A stretch of 64,000 nucleotides of DNA from Mailhella massiliensis (GCF_900155525.1 NZ_LT706937.1:95658-159657); one strand, 5' to 3'; positions 17,285 to 26,737 are shown, counted from the first letter of the stretch. The notes: generated from the sequence alone by a model not told the origin. Made by a program: numbers and translations.

Positions 17285-19459
17285 TTACGGACGGGATGCT
17301 TTTTCCTCTCCGATGGCAGAAGACGTGCCGTCCGCCGACGCATCCGCAGTTTTTTCCGATGCAAAGGAAGCGGCCTGTGCAGCGTTGCCCTGCTCCTGCG
17401 CGGAAGAAAGCGCCTGCGTGACCGGAGTCTTCTGCTCAGAGGAAGGCACAACATGGCCGGAGGCAGAGGTTTCCGGCGCTTTTTTCTCCGCCTCTGCGTT
17501 CTGTACGGGAGCGGATGCGCTCTTTTCTTCCCCGGAAACGGAGGCCTCAGGCTGGACAGCACTCATCTTGTCCTTCGCCGCCTCTCCGGCGGAAGAAGGC
17601 TTCGCTTCTTCTGCTGCGGCAGGCTCCTGCGCCGCCACGCCCGCAGGCTTTTGCGATGCAAAGGAAGCGGCCTGCGCAGCGTTGCCCTGCTCCTGCGCGG
17701 AAGAAAGCGCCTGCGTGACCGGAGCCTTCTGCTCAGAGGAAGGCACAACATGGCCGGAGGCAGAGGCTTCCGGCGCTTTTTTCTCCGTCTCTGCGTTCTG
17801 TACGGGAGCGGATGCGCTCTTTTCTTCCCCGGAAACGGAGGCCCCGGGCTGGACAGCACTCATCTTGTCCTTCGCCGCCTCTCCGGCGGAAGAAGGCTTC
17901 GCTTCTTCTGCTGCGGCAGGCTCCTGCGCCGCCACGCCCGCAGGCTTTTCCCGGTCGCTCTTCGGCAGAGGCTCAAAGGAAAGCGGACCGGACACCTCCC
18001 TCACAAACGAGGAAGAAGACGCTTTCTTCTGCTCCGTTGCGGGAGCCGGTGAGGGAGTTTCCGCGGCCTTCTGCGGCACGGCGTCCATCCCTTCTTCGGC
18101 AGGCGCCGCCTCCGGCTTCACGGAAGAAAGATCAGGAGCTGCGGCAGGTTGAGGCGCGGGCTCCTCCGTCTTTTTCGGAGCGGAAGGCTGCTGCACGGGC
18201 TGAGGCTCTTCCGCCGCCGCGTCATGGGGAGCAGTCACGGCACGGGCGCGCTCTTCGCAAAGCCCGGCCATACGGCCGCACACATCCGCCGCCGCACGGA
18301 TGGCTTCCACGGAAGCGTGACGGCGGCTCAGCCATTCACCGAGGAACACGAGTTCCGCATCGGGGAGAGCCTTGCCTGCGGCCTTTCGGCGAAGCGCATA
18401 GGCCATGTCGTCCCGGGCTCTTTCCTGCCTTGCGGCATACATGCCCGCCACATGGGAACTTTCCGCCATGCGGCGGCTCTGTATGGCCACTTCGTCGCTG
18501 TTTCCCGCCTCGCGCGCCATGGAAAGCGCGGTATAGGCACGGGCGAAATCGTCGTTGGCGTCGGCTTCCTTTTCCGCAGCTCTGCGGATGGACGCGGCCA
18601 GCGCGGGAAGATCCACGGCAGATGCCGCCTCCAGCGAAACGGACAAGCGCTGAAATTCTCCGGCATACACCATGAACATGTCCGCCACCTGTGCGTCGGA
18701 AAGAGACTGCCTGCCCCTGCTTCGGGCGGCAAGTTCCATTTCCTCCACAAGGCGCGGCGCGTACATGCGGTACAAGGCCTCCAGCATGCCCGGCGTGAAC
18801 ACATAGTTCAGCACGCCGGAACGCCCCTTCAGCGGATCGCGTTCCACGCTGCGGAGCGTACCGGAATTGCTGTAACGGAAATTTCCCTGCACGAGCGTGG
18901 CCGTACTGCGCCCGCTACGGTCTTCCCTGCGGGAGGGAACATAGCTTGCGGCCAGCCAGCGGGCCAGGTCGCGCACGAATGCGCCCGTCACCACGGAATC
19001 CTGCCTGGTCTCATCCACAGCAGGCGGCCTGTTCTCCACCGTTCCCGATGCGCTGTCCCCGCCGGGAAGCGCAGGCCCGGTCTCTTCCATGGCCTTTTCC
19101 ACACGGGCCAGAAGCTCCGCCGCAGGATCGGAAGGTGCCGGACGCGGCTGCGTACTGATGGCGGCCGAAACTTCTCCGCCCTTCTTCTCTTCCTGAGCGG
19201 CGCTCTTCCCGGGCTCGGAGGCAGTCTCCTCCCTCACGGGGACACCCTGCGTCTCTTCCCGGGACGTTCCCATCAGGCTCTGAACAGCCTGTTTCGCCTC
19301 TTCGGGAGAGAGACTTCCGCCATCAAAGAAAAAAAGCCATGCCCCTGCGCCCGCACAGAGCAAAACGGCAAGACATGCGGCCAGTTTACGGGAGGAACGG
19401 GAAGGTTCGGCCATGGGAGAAAGCTCCGTCTTGCCCGGGCGGGCCGGGCGGGTTGGCAT
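17285..19459 (-). CDS. Membrane-anchored Ala/Glu/Pro-rich protein with C-terminal tandem repeat
   Basis: I do not recognise this 724-residue protein. It begins MPTRPARPGKTELSPMAEPS, then has one hydrophobic segment (LAACLAVLLCAGAGAWLFFF), so it is probably a type II anchored periplasmic protein. A charged, Ala-rich helical middle (about 150-400) shows conserved-looking text such as NFRYSNSGTLRSVERDPLKG. The last 220 residues are low-complexity and contain two nearly identical 99-residue repeats. The ATG at 19459 has GGAAG about 9 bases ahead; longer starts exist. It is divergent from the tRNA thiolase. Such architectures occur in cell-envelope spanning proteins, but that is only a guess. Confidence 0.75.
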   Translation of the reverse strand: MPTRPARPGKTELSPMAEPSRSSRKLAACLAVLLCAGAGAWLFFFDGGSLSPEEAKQAVQSLMGTSREETQGVPVREETASEPGKSAAQEEKKGGEVSAAISTQPRPAPSDPAAELLARVEKAMEETGPALPGGDSASGTVENRPPAVDETRQDSVVTGAFVRDLARWLAASYVPSRREDRSGRSTATLVQGNFRYSNSGTLRSVERDPLKGRSGVLNYVFTPGMLEALYRMYAPRLVEEMELAARSRGRQSLSDAQVADMFMVYAGEFQRLSVSLEAASAVDLPALAASIRRAAEKEADANDDFARAYTALSMAREAGNSDEVAIQSRRMAESSHVAGMYAARQERARDDMAYALRRKAAGKALPDAELVFLGEWLSRRHASVEAIRAAADVCGRMAGLCEERARAVTAPHDAAAEEPQPVQQPSAPKKTEEPAPQPAAAPDLSSVKPEAAPAEEGMDAVPQKAAETPSPAPATEQKKASSSSFVREVSGPLSFEPLPKSDREKPAGVAAQEPAAAEEAKPSSAGEAAKDKMSAVQPGASVSGEEKSASAPVQNAETEKKAPEASASGHVVPSSEQKAPVTQALSSAQEQGNAAQAASFASQKPAGVAAQEPAAAEEAKPSSAGEAAKDKMSAVQPEASVSGEEKSASAPVQNAEAEKKAPETSASGHVVPSSEQKTPVTQALSSAQEQGNAAQAASFASEKTADASADGTSSAIGEEKASRP
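17354..17947 (-). repeat. Two tandem 297-bp repeats inside the anchored protein gene
   Basis: Copies at 17651-17947 and 17354-17650, each 99 codons, differ at only a few bases. Both start at KPAGVAAQEPAAAEEAKPS and end AAQAASFAS. The near identity points to a recent duplication, and the length keeps the frame. Confidence 0.93.
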
Positions 19460-19599
19460 AAATTTACACTTCCTTTTTTTTAGCGTATTCCTCTGCATCT
19501 GTGAAGTGCCGCGCCCCGTGCTCCCCTCACGGCCCATGCCGCCGGGATGCCGGGGAACTCCGTACCCAGAGCCATTTTCCGCCGTTACGAGGTTTTCCC

Positions 19600-20505
19600 A
19601 TGAAGTGCCGCCGCTGCCATGCCCGCGCCGTTGTTTCCCTGCCCAGTCATAATACCGCCTTCTGCCCCGACTGCTTTCTGGATTTCTTTTCCCGCCAGGT
19701 GGACAGAGGCATACGGGAACATAAGCTCATGACCAGGGAAGACCGCGTTCTGGTAGCCCTTTCCGGCGGCAAGGATTCCCTCGCCCTCATGCTGGAACTC
19801 GGCAGACAGGGCTACAACGTCACGGGCCTGCATATCGATCTCGGCATTCCGCAGTCCTCTCCGGCGGCCCGCGGCGTGGTGGAACGCTTCTGCCAGAAGT
19901 ACGATTTTCCCCTCATCATACGCGACATGGCCGCCGAAGGGCTGGCCATTCCCGACGTGAAGGCCGCACTCCGCCGCCCCGTCTGTTCCGCCTGCGGAAA
20001 AATCAAGCGCTACTACTTCAATCAGACGGCGCGCGAAGGCGGCTTCAACGTGCTCGCCACCGGCCACAATCTCGACGACGAGGTGGCACGCCTCACCAGC
20101 AACACCCTGCGCTGGGACAGAGCCTATCTCAGCGATCAGGGGCCCCTGCTGGAGGATTCCGACGGTTTCACCCGCAAGGTCAAGCCGTTCTGGCGCGTTA
20201 CGGAGTTCGAAACGGCCAACTACGCCTTCCTCATGGGCATAGAAAACCACTACGCGCCCTGCCCCTACAGCGAAGGGGCCAGCTTTTCCACGCTGAAGGG
20301 CCTGTGGCTTGAGCTGGAAGAAAAAATGCCCGGCAGAAAAATGGACTTCTATCACGGCTTTCTGGAACGCGGAAAACCCGCCTTCCGACAGGAGGAGGAA
20401 AAAAAGGGACAGACCCTTCAGCCCTGCGCCCGCTGCGGCTACCCCACCTCCACGGAAGTATGCGGCGTCTGCCGCATACGCGAAGCCCTCGCGGCAAAAA
20501 AGTAA
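19600..20505 (+). CDS. TtcA/TtuA-family tRNA sulfur transferase
   Basis: A 301-residue PP-loop protein with LVALSGGKDSLALMLEL as the ATP site. RRPVCSACGKIKRYYFNQ holds the CxxC pair that binds a [4Fe-4S] cluster in TtcA/TtuA. GFNVLATGHNLDDEVARLTSNT is the family motif. Unlike E. coli TtcA, it has an N-terminal zinc ribbon (MKCRRCHARA ... FCPDC) and a C-terminal one (CARCGYPTSTEVCGVC), the layout of TtuA, which thiolates U54 of tRNA. Which base is modified here is uncertain. The ATG at 19600 follows GAGG and includes the first CxxC. Confidence 0.85.
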   Translation: MKCRRCHARAVVSLPSHNTAFCPDCFLDFFSRQVDRGIREHKLMTREDRVLVALSGGKDSLALMLELGRQGYNVTGLHIDLGIPQSSPAARGVVERFCQKYDFPLIIRDMAAEGLAIPDVKAALRRPVCSACGKIKRYYFNQTAREGGFNVLATGHNLDDEVARLTSNTLRWDRAYLSDQGPLLEDSDGFTRKVKPFWRVTEFETANYAFLMGIENHYAPCPYSEGASFSTLKGLWLELEEKMPGRKMDFYHGFLERGKPAFRQEEEKKGQTLQPCARCGYPTSTEVCGVCRIREALAAKK

Positions 20506-20613
20506 CGAAGTCTTCCACCTGCAAGAAAACGAAACTTGTCTTTTCCCGGAAAACGCCTATCCTTTTTAAACGTACAGGCAGGATTTTCAGTGTTCTCTTA
20601 CAAGGAGAATCCC

Positions 20614-21113
20614 ATGAAACGCAGACTTCTTGCCGTCATGCTTGCAGCCCTTCTTGCAGGCTGCGCCCCGGACCCCTACGGGCCGGATGTTTCGGGCAGC
20701 GTGGCCTTCGGTACGGGCGGCGTTTATGCCGGAGGCGTCAGCGTCGGCACGGGAGGATATTATACGCCTAGATACTACGGCACTTCCCTTCTCTTCCCCG
20801 TACTGCCGCCCCCGGTCGTCGTGCATCCCCGTCCTCACAGGCCTCCGCACGGAGTGCTTCCGCCTCCTCCGCCGCATCGCCCTCCGCACGGCGTACGGCC
20901 CCCCGGCCCTCCCGAGATCGGAAGAGCGTCGTGTAGGGAAAGAGTGTAGATCTCGGTGGTCGCGGCGGCCCCAGACCTCCCATGATGCGCCCGGGCGGTC
21001 ACGGTCCGCGGCCGCCCATGGCGCGCCCTGCGGGAGGAAGACCTCCCCGTCCTTCCATGGCCCGTCCCGGAGGTTCCACGTCGCCCACCTTCATCCATCG
21101 CGGCCACAGATAG
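20614..21113 (+). pseudogene. Pro/Gly-rich lipoprotein gene broken by adapter sequence
   Basis: The gene starts at 20614 (AAGGAG ahead) with a lipoprotein signal MKRRLLAVMLAALLAGCAPD, Cys as the lipidation site. A Gly-rich part and then Pro/His/Arg repeats (RPHRPPHGVLPPPPPHRPPHG) follow up to about 20914. Sequencing adapter occupies 20915-20963. From 20964 a second frame reads GGPRPPMMRPGGHGPRPP and stops at the TAG at 21111-21113 after TSPTFIHRGHR, clearly the same protein. The two parts are out of frame, so an unknown piece of the gene is missing. The break is technical, not biological. Probably a small outer-membrane lipoprotein of unknown role. Confidence 0.85.
20915..20963 (+). other. 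Illumina TruSeq adapter sequence (assembly contamination)
   Basis: Starting with AGATCGGAAGAGCGTCGTGT and ending GATCTCGGTGGTCGC, these 49 bases equal the TruSeq universal adapter read-through. The false peptides EIGRASCRERV on this strand and the reverse LFPYTTLFRS are known marks of this contamination. It lies in a repetitive Pro/Gly codon region where an assembler may have bridged reads badly. Confidence 0.97.
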
Positions 21114-21210
21114 GAAAAGCTCTCCTGCACGTCTGCCCGCTACAGGAGCGGCATGGGCAAAAGCCCGCCCCTCTCCTTCGCACAGAAGACGGACACCGTA
21201 AAAACACGGC

Positions 21211-21246
21211 AAGGCCCCGTTTCCGCATGAGCGGAAACGGGGCCTT
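21211..21246. terminator. Perfect 16-bp hairpin between lipoprotein and AbrB-type genes
   Basis: 21211-21226 and 21231-21246 are exact inverted copies. A TTTTT run follows only several bases later on the minus strand. It lies between converging genes. Confidence 0.65.
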
Positions 21247-21410
21247 GCGTATTCCTTCTACGACGGAGATCCCTGCGGAAGGGCACAACCACGCGAAAGG
21301 CACGCCTCTTTTCCTTCTCATGCAGAAAAGACCGGACCGAACGGAGGCTTACCCGGCATGGCGCGAAAAAAAACGGATTCTCTTCCGCCCGTCCCGTACA
21401 AGGCCGGGGA

Positions 21411-21911
21411 CTACTTATGGAAGAAAAACTTCATGCACCAGCAGAACACGGGCACCAGCAGGATGACCACATACAAACGCGTCATCTGAAAGGCCATGAT
21501 CTTGGGCAGATGTTCCGCCGCGTCGGCAAGGCCGATGACGGCGTTGAGTCCGCCCGGCGATGTGGCGAGAATGGAGCTTGTCACGTCCAGATCCGTCATG
21601 TGCCGCACCACAAAGGCCGAACCGAGTCCTGCCAGAAGCAGAATGGCCGTACTCAGCACCATGACGGGAATCTGATCCTTCATGCTGGAAAGCATATCCA
21701 GAGAAATCATGGAACCGACGCAGATACCGATGGCTATCTGCGCGCCGTTGTAAAAAAGCGAGGGCATCTGCATCCCGGAAAGGCCGAGAAGCTTGACGAT
21801 CATGCTGCCCACGACGGCGCCGAGCATACAGCCCCCGGGAATGTTCAGGTATTTAAAAAGGCAGCCCATGGCCGTTCCGCTGACAACAAGCATAAGTATC
21901 TGATGATTCAT
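21411..21911 (-). CDS. AbrB-family membrane protein, single-domain
   Basis: A 166-residue, about five-helix membrane protein. GTAMGCLFKYLNIPGGCMLGAVVGSM and ATSPGGLNAVIGLADA match the AbrB duplication (TIGR03082, also labelled ammonia monooxygenase-like). Full-length family members have about 350 residues with two such units; this is a one-unit form, which probably works as a dimer or with a partner not seen nearby. Function is unknown; in E. coli the relative affects aidB expression. It is monocistronic. Confidence 0.8.
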   Translation of the reverse strand: MNHQILMLVVSGTAMGCLFKYLNIPGGCMLGAVVGSMIVKLLGLSGMQMPSLFYNGAQIAIGICVGSMISLDMLSSMKDQIPVMVLSTAILLLAGLGSAFVVRHMTDLDVTSSILATSPGGLNAVIGLADAAEHLPKIMAFQMTRLYVVILLVPVFCWCMKFFFHK

Positions 21912-22878
21912 AGCGGACCTCTTCGCTGAATATTCATGCAGGATACCTTGAAATCATGTCTTTTGTAAACATGAGCAGCCTGTCGCCCGCGTCCGCTGCA
22001 ATATTTTCGGGCGCGCAGTACAGACTGTTGCAGAACACCGTACCTGCGCAGGAGGAAACTCCTTCCGCTCTCCGTACCCCTCATAAGGAAGGAAAAGACG
22101 ATTCTTCCGCACGACGAAACCTTTCCCGCAGGGCTGCGACGTCCGACTCATGCGCGACAAGAAGCGGACAGCGCTCTTTTCTTTCCCCCCTTTGCATCGC
22201 ATGTCTTTTCCCTGCAATGTCCCGCCGCCGCACAGGAGAAAGCTATTCTCCGCCGGGAGATGCAGTATTACAAAAAAAGATATTTCCTCTCTGTCTTTTT
22301 TCACATCAACCTCGCGGCATTATTCTTCTTTCATAGAAGTATGGCCTGTGGGGCAACGGCCATGGCCTCTCTTTTCTGCAGAAACGGCTTTCCCCAGGGG
22401 CGAGGGTCCGTGACCTTCCCGTCGGGGAACGCATCCAGCCCCTCGACGGGCCGGAGAAAAACTCGTCTCGTATGTCCTCGGGAGAACCGGCCGCGGAAGC
22501 CGCGCGAAAAAAAGCATGACGGCGCTGATGACGGACGGAAAAATCCGCATGATACGCATTCCGGCCTGCAATGTTTTACCGCCATTGCGAAGAGCGCCCA
22601 TACGGCCACGGACACACGGCCCGTCGAGGGCCGCCTCCCCTGCCCGGCGGCAGAACACGGCGACATTCTTCCTGCGCTTTTTTCTCCTCTCTTTACGAAC
22701 GCCTTTTTTTTCCCTACATACAAGCAATATACCTGTTGGCGGCTCCCCGCCTCTCGGCAGGAAAACTCCCTTTTACGGAAAAAGGCCCCGAAAAAGCAAA
22801 GGTCCCGCTCCGTGAAAAAAGGAAGGCCCCCGTTACCGTCCAACATGCCACATGCACCATTCAAGGAGGCTCTGCCCT
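21912..22878. other. Long intergenic stretch (967 bp) with no supported gene
   Basis: Several frames are open on both strands, but none has a fitting RBS, normal amino acid composition or a recognisable motif. The right end must carry the promoter and RBS (AAGGAGG at about 22864-22870) of the GltD-like gene. Confidence 0.5.
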
Positions 22879-24858
22879 ATGCCGCAGCTGATTTACGGAG
22901 TCTGGGACAATGTCGTGTACGACAATCGCGGCTCCGCTGCTCCCACCTCTCCGAAGGATTTGCCGCTGGAACTTTTCGATCAGTTCAACGAAGGAAATCC
23001 CACGGAGGTTTTTCTCAGCAACCGGGGCTTTCTGGTCTTTTCCCGCACGGCCAGTCTCGCCTGGGCGCTGTGGAAGCATCATGAACGCCTTGCCGCCGAA
23101 TCCTGCGGCAAGTGTTCGCCCTGCCGCGCCGGCTCGCACATTCTCGCTCAGGAGCTGGAAAAGGCCTGCCACGGCGGAGAGGTGAACTGGGAAGAAGTGC
23201 GCGACATCACCGAACAGATGCACGAAACCTCCCTCTGCGGTGTGGGCCGCACGGGCACGACGCCTCTTCTCAACGCCATTGCCCATTTCCCCGACGAGCT
23301 GCGCCCCTTCCCCTTCCACGGGAACGCGGGCTTCTATTCCGTCACCACAAGCCCCTGCATCGAAGCCTGCCCGAGCCACGTCAACGTGCCCCGCTACATC
23401 GACTACCTGCAGGACGGCCATAACGACCTTGCCTCAGGCGTGGTGCTCAACCACTACCCTCTCGCGGGAAGCTGCGGCCGCGTATGCGTGCGCTACTGCG
23501 AAAAGGCCTGCCGCCGCGCCCAGGTGGATGCTCCCGTGGACATCAAGAACCTCAAGCGCTTCGCCGCCGACAAGACCATCGTGCCCGGCATTCTGAAGCC
23601 GGAACCCTGCCCCACCACGAAGAACAAGCGCGTGGCCGTCATCGGCGCGGGCCCCGTGGGCGTCACCTGCGCCTATCAGCTTCTGGAAACCGGCTATCCC
23701 GTGGATATCTATGAAGCCCACGACAAGGCCGGCGGCATGGTGCGCTACGGCATACCCTTCTACCGCCTGCCCAAGAACGTGCTCCTGCAGGAAAACGAAC
23801 TCGTCAAGCAGATGGGCGGCATGTTCTTCTTCAAGCAGAAGCTCGGGCGCGACTTCCACATCGACGACCTGTTCAACCGGGGCTACAAGGCCGTGTTCAT
23901 CGCCACCGGCTGCCCGCTGGGCGGCTATCTCGGCATGGAAGGGGAAGACACCTCGCTCCCCGGCTATGAAAACGGCATAGATTTTCTGGAAAAGGTGCAC
24001 GACACGCTGGAAACCGGCGTCACGCCCTCCATGGAAGGCGATGTTGTCGTGGTGGGCGGCGGCAACGTGGCCATGGACTGCTGCCGTTCCGCCGTGCGCA
24101 TGACAAACGGCAAGGTGCACCTCGTCTACCGCCGCACGGAAGCCGACGCCCCGGCCGACAGAGAGGAAATCGTGGAAGCCATGCGCGAAGGCGTGCAGTT
24201 CCACTTCCTTTCCGGCCAGGATTCCCTGGTGGTGGAAGACGGAAAGATCAAAGGCCTGCGCTGCGTGGCCATGCAGCAGACGGAACCCGATGAAAGCGGC
24301 CGCCGCGGCGTCACGCCCATCCCCGGTTCGGAATTCGTCATTCCCTGCGACCACGTCATCGCCGCCATCGGCCAGAAGAGCGATCCCGCCATGCTCACCA
24401 GTGAAGACGGCATCGCCCTCGACCGCAAGAACTGCATCATCGTCGACGAATATCAGGCCACCTCCCGGCCCGGCGTCTTCGCCGGCGGCGACGGTACCAC
24501 CGGTCCCCGCACCAAGGGCCCGAGCGTACTCATCCACGGCATGGCTCAGGGTTCCATCGGCGCGCAGGCCATTGTGAGCTATCTTGAATACGGCAAGCCT
24601 CCCTTCCTTGCCCGCGAACGCATAAGCGAACTCATCCGCAAGGCCGACCTGCTCGGCGACGAGCCGGTATGCGGGCAGGAAAAGAAAGCCCGCGTGAAGC
24701 TCAGCGAACTCGCCCCCGCCGAACGCGCAGGCAACTTCAAGGAAGTGGAACTGGGCATGAGTCAGGAAGAGGCGTGGAAGGAAGCCAGACGCTGTATGCG
24801 CTGCTACCGCATCATGTCCGTCGTCACCCGCTCCCCCATCCCCGGTTTCAAAGCCTAA
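22879..24858 (+). CDS. NuoF-tail / GltD-like FAD-NAD(P) oxidoreductase, hydrogenase partner
   Basis: A 659-residue fusion. Residues about 50-150 look like the C-terminal Fe-S part of NuoF (SCGKCSPCRAGSHILAQELE ... SLCGVG). Then comes a GltD/SfrB-like portion: the N-terminal cluster domain (CIEACPSHVNVPRYI; GRVCVRYCEKACRRAQVD), FAD motif VIGAGPVGVTCAYQL, NAD(P) motif VVVGGGNVAMDCCRSAV, and AGGDGTTGPRTKGPSVLIHG. It should move electrons between NAD(P)H and Fe-S clusters. It lies 21 bp ahead of the [FeFe] hydrogenase gene and surely serves it. No NuoE-like or separate FMN subunit is present, so it is not the usual HndABCD/HydABC set. Confidence 0.88.
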   Translation: MPQLIYGVWDNVVYDNRGSAAPTSPKDLPLELFDQFNEGNPTEVFLSNRGFLVFSRTASLAWALWKHHERLAAESCGKCSPCRAGSHILAQELEKACHGGEVNWEEVRDITEQMHETSLCGVGRTGTTPLLNAIAHFPDELRPFPFHGNAGFYSVTTSPCIEACPSHVNVPRYIDYLQDGHNDLASGVVLNHYPLAGSCGRVCVRYCEKACRRAQVDAPVDIKNLKRFAADKTIVPGILKPEPCPTTKNKRVAVIGAGPVGVTCAYQLLETGYPVDIYEAHDKAGGMVRYGIPFYRLPKNVLLQENELVKQMGGMFFFKQKLGRDFHIDDLFNRGYKAVFIATGCPLGGYLGMEGEDTSLPGYENGIDFLEKVHDTLETGVTPSMEGDVVVVGGGNVAMDCCRSAVRMTNGKVHLVYRRTEADAPADREEIVEAMREGVQFHFLSGQDSLVVEDGKIKGLRCVAMQQTEPDESGRRGVTPIPGSEFVIPCDHVIAAIGQKSDPAMLTSEDGIALDRKNCIIVDEYQATSRPGVFAGGDGTTGPRTKGPSVLIHGMAQGSIGAQAIVSYLEYGKPPFLARERISELIRKADLLGDEPVCGQEKKARVKLSELAPAERAGNFKEVELGMSQEEAWKEARRCMRCYRIMSVVTRSPIPGFKA

Positions 24859-24879
24859 CCGTTTCTGAGAGAATCTGCC

Positions 24880-26682
24880 ATGAATGCATCCATCAACGGA
24901 CGTGACTATAGTTTCGAGGCCGGGGAAACCATCCTTCAGGTGGCCCGGCGCAACGGCATCTTCATTCCCACGCTCTGCCACTTCCAGCCTCTCGACCACA
25001 AGCCCGGCACCTGCCGCGTGTGTCTTGCGGAAGTGACGGACAAAAACGGCCATACCGAAATGATGACCACCTGCAACACTCCCATGGAAGAAGGGATGCG
25101 GGTGAACACCCGCTCCGCCCGCGTGCGCGACATGCAGCGCCTTCAGGTGGAGCTCATCTTTGCCGACCACGATCAGGACTGCGGAGCCTGCGCCCGCCAC
25201 GGCAACTGCGAGCTGCAGGATCTGGCCGAATACGTGGGCCTTTCCACCAACCGCTTCGCCCCGCGTATGCCTTCCGTGCGCCCCTTCGACGACACCATGC
25301 GCGGCATGGTGCGCGACATGACCAAATGCGTGCGCTGCCTGCGCTGCGTGGAGGTCTGCCGCAAGGTGCAGGGGGTGGCCGCCCTTACCGTGGACGGCAC
25401 GGGCGTAGGCGCGCATATCGGCGTGGGCATGGCCCCCAGCCAGAACACCTCCGCCTGCATACAGTGCGGTCAGTGCACCCTGGTCTGCCCCACGGGCGCC
25501 CTTTCCGAGCGCGATGAAAACGACGCCGTGCTCGATTACATCGCCAACCCGGAACTCACCACCGTGTTTTCCTTTGCTCCTTCCGTGCGCGTGGTGCTCG
25601 GCGAGGAGTTCGGCCTTGCTCCCGGTGAAAATGTTCAGGGCAAAATCGTGGCCGCGCTGCGCCGCCTCGGCGCCGACGTGGTCATCGACACCGATTTCGC
25701 CGCCGACGTGGTCATCATGGAGGAAGGTTCGGAACTGCTCAGCCGCATCAGAAACGGCGGCAAGCTCCCCCTCTTCACCTCCTGCTGCCCGGCATGGGTG
25801 AACTATGCGGAAAAGCACTGCCCGGACGTGCTGCCCTACGTTTCCACCACCCGTTCCCCGCAGGCGGTGGCAGGTTCTCTGGTCAAAAGCTATCTTGCCG
25901 AAAAAATGGGCCTCTCTCCCCGGAGAATCCGTGCCATATCCATCATGCCCTGCACGGCGAAAAAGGATGAGGCCGCACGGCCCCAGCTCCATGTCAACGG
26001 CGCGCCCGATACCGATGTGGTGATTACCGTGCGCGAACTCTCCCGCCTCTTCCGCCGCTGCGGCATTGATCTTGCGAAAATGGAACCGGAAGAGTTCGAC
26101 AACCCCTACATGAGCGATTCCACCGGTGCGGCCGTCATCTTCGGCACCACGGGCGGCGTGATGGAAGCCGCCGTCCGTACCGTGTACGCCGTGCTCAATC
26201 ATAAGGAACTGCCCGGTGTGGACGTTGTGCCCGTGCGCGGCGAAGAAGGCATGCGTGAGGCGGAAGTGGACCTCGGCGAAGGCAACGGCGTCATCAGGGT
26301 GGCCGTGGTTCACGGGCTCGCCAATGCCCGAAAGCTGGCGGAACAGGCCGTGGCGGGCAATTCCCCCTATACCTTCATCGAGGTCATGGCCTGCCCCGGC
26401 GGCTGCGTGGACGGCGGCGGCACCTGCCGCGTGAAGAAGGACTATCACCCCCATGCCCGCGACCGCAGGCAGGGACTCTTCACCATCGACAAGAACATGC
26501 CGCGCCGCCAGTCCCACAACAACCCGCAGATCATCCGGCTGTATGAGGACTTCCTCGGCGAGCCGAATTCCCACAAGGCCCACGATCTGCTGCACACCCA
26601 CTACACCGACCGCAGCAAGGTGCAGACGGAAAGCATTTCCGCCACCAAGAAAAAGCTGACCCTCACCGACCAGTCGGCCTGA
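24880..26682 (+). CDS. [FeFe] hydrogenase, group A type
   Basis: A 600-residue catalytic subunit. The N-terminal 2Fe-2S domain has CHFQPLDHKPGTCRVC, a His-Cys cluster is in CGACARHGNCELQ, and two [4Fe-4S] sets are CVRCLRCVEVCRK and CIQCGQCTLVCPTG. The H-cluster motifs are complete: TSCCPAW (C302, C303), MPCTAKKDE (C358) and MACPGGCVDGGG (C505, C509). There is no signal peptide, so it is cytoplasmic. It probably evolves or takes up H2 with the GltD-like partner and NAD(P)H, perhaps with ferredoxin. Maturases HydEFG are not in the window. Confidence 0.95.
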   Translation: MNASINGRDYSFEAGETILQVARRNGIFIPTLCHFQPLDHKPGTCRVCLAEVTDKNGHTEMMTTCNTPMEEGMRVNTRSARVRDMQRLQVELIFADHDQDCGACARHGNCELQDLAEYVGLSTNRFAPRMPSVRPFDDTMRGMVRDMTKCVRCLRCVEVCRKVQGVAALTVDGTGVGAHIGVGMAPSQNTSACIQCGQCTLVCPTGALSERDENDAVLDYIANPELTTVFSFAPSVRVVLGEEFGLAPGENVQGKIVAALRRLGADVVIDTDFAADVVIMEEGSELLSRIRNGGKLPLFTSCCPAWVNYAEKHCPDVLPYVSTTRSPQAVAGSLVKSYLAEKMGLSPRRIRAISIMPCTAKKDEAARPQLHVNGAPDTDVVITVRELSRLFRRCGIDLAKMEPEEFDNPYMSDSTGAAVIFGTTGGVMEAAVRTVYAVLNHKELPGVDVVPVRGEEGMREAEVDLGEGNGVIRVAVVHGLANARKLAEQAVAGNSPYTFIEVMACPGGCVDGGGTCRVKKDYHPHARDRRQGLFTIDKNMPRRQSHNNPQIIRLYEDFLGEPNSHKAHDLLHTHYTDRSKVQTESISATKKKLTLTDQSA

Positions 26683-26704
26683 TCCGGCTCTTCGGCATGA
26701 ACAT

Positions 26705-26737
26705 GGGCCGCCCTTCCGGGGCGGCCCTTCTTTTTCT
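26705..26737. terminator. Terminator after the hydrogenase pair
   Basis: GGGCCGCC pairs with GGCGGCCC around TTCC, followed by TTCTTTTTCTTC on the plus strand. The GNAT gene converges from the right. Confidence 0.85.

Noticed and set aside
20614-20949. A 111-codon protein ending EIGRASCRERV
   Set aside because: The end is translated Illumina adapter. Only the part before 20915 is genuine.
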